Shown here piece by piece: positions 57,590 to 64,000 of a stretch of 64,000 nucleotides of DNA (positions within the stretch are counted from its first letter, which is position 1; each line of letters begins with the position of its first letter). Source of the stretch: Lunularia cruciata (lineage: Eukaryota > Streptophyta > Marchantiopsida > Lunulariales > Lunulariaceae); assembly GCA_948567375.1 (NCBI GenBank), contig OX419759.1, positions 59,114,593 to 59,178,592 of the forward strand, read 5' to 3'. The notes under the pieces were generated by a model. It worked only from the letters and a program-made list of their open reading frames with translations, was not told where the DNA came from and searched no databases. The translations under genes were made by a program, and so were the position numbers.

Positions 57590-60500
57590 CTAAGCATGGG
57601 AGGTATTGCCTGCATTAGCACAAATTGAGCATCCTTGATGAACACTTGGGAAGGATTCCCAAAAGTCGAGAACACTCCATGGATTCTCGAAATGCAGAAG
57701 CTCGTGGACGGCTTTCTCGAGTTGGACTGTTTCTCCGAGTAGAGATTGTAAGCTAAACGTCAGTGCACTGAAGGAAAGCATTGCAGAATTACTCGAAATG
57801 CGAGCTTCAGGATTGGCCTTCTTGTTGGCGATAAATCCCGAAACAACCTGCTCGTAGTTGATTTGGAAGGCCTCCATAGTAGCCTTCAAAGACAACGGGA
57901 TTCCACCAATGTCACGCTCCTTGCACTCCAGCACCAGAAGAGGATGGACTTGACCAAGCATCTTTCGGAGATCCGTGAACGACTGCCCATGACAATCACG
58001 AGATGAGATTCTGCACAGTTGTTTCTCTTCATCATCGGCAGCTGAATCTTTTGACAAAACGTCTATTGTCTTTGAACCCATCTGCAGGAGCTCCTGAAGA
58101 AGATGTAAAGAGGACAGCACCTCCTCCTCCAAAGCCGTCAAGGAAGTCTGGAGAGGACCCACAAGCACCCGTATCTGCTCGCTCAAACACTCCTCGGTGG
58201 CAGCGTGCAAAGAGCACACCATAAAGTGGAGCAATTCATGCATGCGTCTTTGGATGTGTAACAGCTTCGAGTATATATCCGCTGGAAACGGATGGCTCCA
58301 CAATTCTGGCTCCATAACTGCCTCGCTCTGTAGCAAGGTCTGCTCGTCGATCCGCGCACGAAGCTGGCCCTGAAGTTTCTTGATATTCAGCACCACAAGC
58401 TGTCGGTGCTCAAGGCAGTAATGCCCTGTATATGCTGCGACCACGTCCTTCACGCAGTCCCTCAGATCGATCAGACTCAAGACCAACTCCTTCCGTGAAA
58501 GAGCACCCGCTCTTTCCGGCAAAATGATGGTTTCCACAAGGATTAAAGCTAGTACTCCGTTGAAATTCTGGGTTATTCTAATCACTGCAAGCTCTTGGAT
58601 GTCCATGCCATCAACCCCAAGCATCACAATGGCTGCAGTTAAACCAGCAATTACGCCAGATGCTCCGAAAAGCTTTGTGAACCGGAGGTAGCTAAGCATC
58701 ACAACCCATGGTACTAAGGCAAGCAGTGTCAGCTCAGGGTTTTTGCTCATGAGTCCAACCATCAAGTAAGCATAAATGGATCCGATAACAGTTCCCTGCA
58801 GCCGAAGACTCGCCATTCGGTAGGATCCTCCCTGCTGATTTTGGATGATGAACGCCACTGTGACTACGGCCCAGAAAGCATAGTCCCGGTTGTACATACA
58901 CCCTGCTAGCCCGGCCAACGACATAGCCAATGAGGTCTTGCTTGCTCTGACGACCTGATCTTTCTTGACGTGAATCCGTTTTCTTAGCCATACCAACAAT
59001 GCACTCCAGTAGGAGTCAACTGTATTCGGTGTATGTCGCTCCTGTTCTCGTTTTAGACGCAGGCAGACGGTGCATTTGAACTTCAGCGGAGAGGGGATAT
59101 TTTGAGTAATTTTAAGAGGTTGTGGGAGTGTAATCCATTGCGGCTGAGTCTCACTAGTACCCTTTGCGTGGTCAGGAGATGGAGAATGCACTGCCTCTAC
59201 AGGTGCCTGAAGCGATTTGGAACACTTTTGTTCCTCTACAGTGGGAGCCACCACTACCGCCACTTTGACAGGTAGCACATCTTGGACCTCTTGATGCAGA
59301 GCAGGCATGTGGAAGCTGGTATTTCCCATGTCTTGGATGTGGTTGGCCACCTGCGTCCAATCCAACATTTTCATCGTCTCAGTGTAGAATAGTCTCAGGT
59401 TGAACAGGAAAAAGTACGTGGGCACCATGCTTTGGAAAAGATTCTTTACGCCCTTGTCAGCTGCAGTTACTTGATTTTGAGGGCGAGCTTTGGAAATTAT
59501 CTTCTCAAGACACTCATCCTCATCCTTCAGCTGGATGTAGTAGCTCTTTTCCCGAGCTTCTGTCAAGATTTTGTCGAAGGACTGCAAGTCTTCCTGGGCC
59601 AGATCTAGTAGCGCATGTTTCAAATCCAATGCGGATTTAGACTTTTTCAATCGGACTGTGAGATCAAGCATCTGCTTGCTTCGCACTACGAGGCGTTTCA
59701 TAACGTCCTTCAGTATTATAGTCATTGTCTCGGGAGTGTACTGTAAGATCACCCCAGACTGCAAGGCCATGCACATCCCCATCATATGTAGTTTGAGTAC
59801 GTTCAGTCCTTCGGTCATACGCTTCAAGGCTGGAATCACATTGAGCCCTCGTAGTTCCCAGTGTGCATCAATCTGGAGCAGATTTCAGAGAATTCATAAT
59901 TAGGCTCTGGAGCACACAGTTCACGAACCCTGCCCTCCCAGGGTTTAAACTAGCGAATTGTTCCAGGTTGTATATGGTGTTCTCGATCACTTATTGAGAG
60001 CAACTAATGAATTGAGTGGAAGCACTTACCATCTTATTGTTATGGTCCTCCAAACTAATTGCTGCCGTCTTCGACAAAAACTTCGCGTGCAAAAAGATTG
60101 ACGACACTTTGCTCACCTCCTTCGCGCAGAATGCTTCAATCAGCGTGCGGTAGAGCTTTGAAGCGCCTTTCACTGTGGACTTTGCACTTGCTTGCACCTG
60201 CACACAATATTCCCATTCAGTCCCAAAGGATCCTTGCAGGATATGAGCGCCATACAGACTAGGAGGATACTTCCGAATTGAATCATCATGACAATTGAAG
60301 GGGAGAGAATGTGGAGTACCACCTAGAAGAAGTCCGCACAGGGAAATTGGGGTGGATATTGCCATATAATGAGTAAACTCGCGCATAGTCATCTGAAAAG
60401 GTCTTCACAATCACCAGAGTGCTGTTTGCAATTCAATCAGCATTGTTTGCTACATATATGCTCTCCAAATAAGATAAATCAGTCTCGTAGCTAGACCTTT

Positions 60501-61162
60501 ACTTCATGCGTTTAAGGACAGTGAAGATTTCGTTCAGTGCTCTGAATGAATTCGAACAAAATGGGAAAGGGGATGTTTGACAGTACCTCCCAAAATGCCA
60601 GCCCTGGAATCGGGATGCAAACAGCTGCAAGTGCGCAACAAGCTCCGAACATTGTTGTTGACATGAGGCGAACCAGAAAGAACATACTTCCATTGTTCAA
60701 GCCACTGTGAGCCCCGGTGAAAATGATTCCAATCAGGGCAAGCGCTACCTTGCTGGCCATCTCTTGACCGACGAGTCTCGTGGGATAAGCTACGCAGAAG
60801 CTACAAACGAAGATGCAAAGAATGGTAGACACAAGCGAGATTTTGGTTCCAAGAATCAAATATGCTATAGTTCCCGCCGTCATGGCTTCGGCCATTCCCA
60901 CCAGTACATTGACGGAATTCCGCAGAACTGCACCAAAACTGGAGTCGATGATATTCAAGCAGATAACAATCGAAAAGAACGGTATAGCAAACCAATTATT
61001 AACCGGGGCACCGAACTGAACGACAACCCCGGCAAATAGACAGGCCCATCCGCTTCTCAATGCAACCTGCATTCGCTGAAAGAATTTCTTCCCATAATGA
61101 GATAATTCCATGCGAGCCGTGATACGGGCCTTGAGGCTCTCGTATACAACCTTGAGTTCCAT
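57590..61162 (-). CDS. FUSC-family membrane protein (fusaric acid resistance-like, putative organic anion exporter)
   Basis: Three exons on the minus strand join in phase 0: 61162-60587, 60197-60030 and 59872-57590, giving 1008 aa. The first exon has MELKVVYESLKARITARMELSHYGKKFFQRMQVALRSGWACL and a transmembrane block (about 40-185) with APVNNWFAIPFFSIVI and AGTIAYLILGTKISLV. The middle (about 193-550) is soluble and helical. A second transmembrane block (about 557-695) contains DYAFWAVVTVAFI, GSYRMASLRLQGTVIGSIYAY and LALILVETIILPERA, then a long helical C-terminal tail. Two half-modules with the GSYR...RLQGTxxG signature are typical of FUSC/AaeB-type exporters of aromatic acids in bacteria. 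The plant substrate and membrane are unknown. The start is the first ATG of an open frame beginning just upstream. Aluminium-activated malate transporters are distant relatives but shorter. Confidence 0.88.
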
Positions 61163-63970
61163 ATCTGTGCAGAGATCTGAGAGTCAGATAGAAAACTAGC
61201 TCACCCAGAGATTGATTAACAAGACAACCTTCTGCTGCAACACTTCGATTCCTTGGTGTTTCATCCCGCGTAAAAGCACTACTAAACCACTTCAGGGGTT
61301 GTGATCAGGTTAAATTACTACTCAAAAGTACCTGCTCAGGAACGGGCTGAGCTTCTAATATCGTTCCTTCACTTTGTTTCTCTATGTCTCTCACTCAAAC
61401 TCCGGGGAGCTGAGTCCGGCGCACAATTAGACTGCTTAGTTTCCCAAGCGTCAAATTGTGTGAACTCTTCTCCCATGGAAGTCCCTTATAACCTCTCCTT
61501 CCATCATCCTTTGTTGGTATACTCCGCGCCTTACGCCTTCTGTTCTTGCTTAAAATATTTGAAACTGTCTATAATCACCCATTGATTGGTCATGTCCAGT
61601 TATGGTAGTTTCGTAAGGGTAGGAGATGCTTCCTGATTCTGAATTGAGTACCACAGAACGTGGAGATATCAGATTCGGCATTTCAGAAGCTATGAACAAT
61701 TCATCTGAATTAGTTCAGAAGTCACTTTCCTGACCCACTTCTACTTAGACAATTGAAACAAGTTCATATTCGTGATCTATTTACGCTCTCCCATCACGAA
61801 ATTGCGTTCTTAGGCTTTCGACTCGATATGATTTAAATTAGCTCATCCGTTCCTGGCACTGAGGGATTTATTGCAAGTGGAATCAGCAGTTGGTTCTGTC
61901 GCTCTCATAACTGGAGGGGTCATGTGCAAAAAGTCAAGAAACTCTGAAAGCATTTGGGTTAAAGATAGTTAATTTTCTAGTTAATTTTCTAGGATACAGA
62001 GAGGCTGTGGGCACAAGACTTCGGGGTGGGATCGCTGAGGAATAATTGTACAGCTCGACTATCTCAGTACCCCGTGATTAGCACATAAGCACAAGAGTCG
62101 GTGTAGTATCCACTGTCATTGATCTGATCCCGGCGCATGCCGTTCAATGAAAAACACGAAGTCCGTTGCAACTCCGCGATTCCCTCGAGATACGATAATG
62201 GATATATGCATAAACGATAAGTCGATTGGTTTTCAGTTTAATCTCACAGCTGTATGAATTTGAAGATTTGAGGAACTCAATTGCAGTGGCGTCTTTAGTT
62301 TCCGTGAACTAACATCTGACACACGTCGCCTGATGTTATATGCATTCTTCTTGTGGGGAGACGGTCGGTCCGGTGGAGCACCCATGGTTATAGTTAAAAC
62401 ACCCCTAATTAAAGGCTGCGGAATTTACTCAGACAGCTTGTTTTCGTTTGAAGCCAAGTTCGATGGGCGGTTTGCGACTTTGAGATATCAGCTTGTCTAC
62501 ACATCAACAGCTTGAGTTTTCAGACGTCGGGCCTCGCCGCATTCCGACACGGAGCTGCTTCGGTGTATCGTAGTTCTCTCTAGCATATTGCATGGTATCA
62601 TGTCATGTGCTTGGCTTCTGGGACACCTAATCCAGTGCAAACCTGGAACGTTTCCTCATCAATGAGGAATTCCACTGTATGCATCAAGGAATGCCACCAA
62701 GCAAACAAGTGACTGCTTACATAATTTTGAATGAGTTATCCGCAATACTTTTACTGATTTCAGAGTAACGAACCTTCGTTTTTTAAACTGGTGGGAAAAT
62801 AAATGCTTGAAGGGCCGGTCAACTTCCCTCATTGATATGAAGAAATTGCTGTGATTCCGAAATTCCACACGGATTGCTTAACGAAGGAGCACGATAGTTT
62901 CTCTTTAACTTAAATTTAACGTAATTTTCTAAAGTTAATGTTTAATACCGTCTGCATCGGAGCAACTCAGACTGGGGATTCGGGAAATTGGCTGGGCACT
63001 GGCGGAACCTCTCGGTACCTCAAACGTTAGGATTTGGCCTGAACTATCTACGTTCAGTTCGTAGTAACTGCACGGACCAGAGCACAAGACACATGGAAAG
63101 CTTCGTATTCTCTGAAGGCTTGCTTCAGGTGTCCGCCAATCCCTTTCCTCGGCATGTCTTTCCATGATCAGTTACTGCCATTTTTCATCCCTGAAATATC
63201 ATGTTAAAGAATTTGTACACGTGCGTTCCTCTTCAGCTGCAGGAGATCACTCATCTCCTGCAGGTTCCAACGGACGTAGCCCTCCTGGCAAAAGTTTCTC
63301 TAGTTTACTGCAGAACTTCCATACAAATCGACTTGATTGAGGTCTCAAAGACTTCGTGAAGGTATTCTGTTGTCCCAGCCTGTCCTCTAGCGCTTTATTG
63401 TTGTCAATGTTCCAATTTGCTCAACCCAATCACACTATTCATATGACGTTTCTAAATCGTTTGCAACTGTGAGCGGAACTAGGTAATCGTACAGTGAAAT
63501 TAACTGAGGACAGTCACTGTAGTGTAATAAATCGAGCTTCTCACATTCAAAGACAATCTCAAGGTTGCTCCAGTGCGTTGGCATATGCTCTTGGACCGTA
63601 CTGGACAACCCCCTACAAGCATACAAGCATTCTAGGCTTTAGGTCCAGAGAACGCACTACGATCTGATCGATATTTACCCTACCGCAATTCTTACTGATA
63701 GTTGTGGTAATTCGATGTCTACCTCAATCGTTCACTTCATTGTCAAGAACATATTAATGCAGGCATATTGAAGAATTCGGTACAGTACCAAATCAGGTGA
63801 ATAATCGGTGGAAGTAGAAGGAAATCAGTTCAAGGATTTCCATTTTAAGCGAGCCTCGGATTACATGCCCGCGCAGCCAGTCGTTATCATTCTCGTGGGA
63901 TGACGATGGTGAGTTATTCTAGACGGAAACACCCAGTTTGAGACATCCTTCACCCGACTAACGACTGATG
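61163..63970. other. Upstream region of the FUSC gene, no gene assigned
   Basis: Mixed-composition gene-island sequence. Minus-strand frames at 62935-63165 (76 codons, LCSGPCSYYELNVDSSGQILTFEVPRGS) and 63435-63626 are the most protein-like, but I do not recognise them. They could be exons of a further gene or chance. A 12-base duplication TAGTTAATTTTC lies near 61968-61991, and an inverted CAGGAGAT..ATCTCCTG pair near 63240-63262. Confidence 0.35.
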
Positions 63971-63973
63971 CAG

Positions 63974-64000
63974 GTGGCCACCGCCGAGAAGGCACTCAAA
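63974..64000 (+). other. Possible exon start at window edge
   Basis: ACTGATGCAG looks like a 3' splice site and is followed by an open codon series VATAEKALK to the last base. Too short to identify; a guess about a gene continuing outside the window. Confidence 0.15.

Noticed and set aside
1-64000. CRISPR array, prokaryotic operon or phage defence system
   Set aside because: The genes have introns and plant targeting signals; no regularly spaced identical repeats with unique spacers were seen.

Overview
This window is nuclear DNA of a land plant, probably a seed-free one (moss, liverwort, lycophyte or fern); the lineage cannot be fixed from the sequence alone. The grounds are multi-exon genes with GT-AG introns of about 100-400 bases, a chloroplast-lumen D1-processing protease, a plant-type phytoceramidase, a plant FBH-type bHLH factor, a two-block FUSC membrane protein of a kind I associate with early land plants, and plant-type transposons. 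There are no operons or ribosome binding sites.

Four protein genes could be rebuilt exon by exon, each with frame-consistent junctions. They are a CtpA carboxyl-terminal processing peptidase (10310-14636, +, 12 exons, 534 aa), an alkaline phytoceramidase (26505-29307, +, 7 exons, 301 aa), a bHLH transcription factor (52957-55100, +, 5 exons, 397 aa) and a FUSC-family transporter-like protein (57590-61162, -, 3 exons, 1008 aa). A tRNA-Leu(CAG) lies at 31272-31352 (-). The four proteins act in unrelated places: thylakoid lumen, endomembrane sphingolipid turnover, nucleus, and membrane transport. Nothing suggests a functional cluster.

Most of the rest is decayed mobile DNA, more AT-rich than the gene islands. 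1-7.2 kb is a nest of Ty3/gypsy remnants: two LTR families, one present as a 740-bp inverted pair, with RNase H and integrase relics. 8.3-9.2 kb and 15.7-17.7 kb hold a LINE-like C-terminal fragment and copies of its probable 3' tail. 17.7-25.6 kb and 35-40 kb are degraded repeats that share segments. 40061-49279 is bounded by perfect 18-bp terminal inverted repeats and contains a broken PIF/Harbinger transposase, a convergent Myb/SANT-like ORF, and in the middle a decayed intron-bearing gene of unknown function with a coiled coil. Several degenerate tandem arrays occur (8.87-9.17, 29.95-30.35, 34.09-34.90, 43.6-43.9, 46.9-47.2 and 52.17-52.54 kb), and a perfect 19-bp hairpin lies at 25851-25891.

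The most interesting item is the 9.2-kb Harbinger-bounded unit with its unexplained interior gene. All identifications come from reading motifs by eye; no database search was run.
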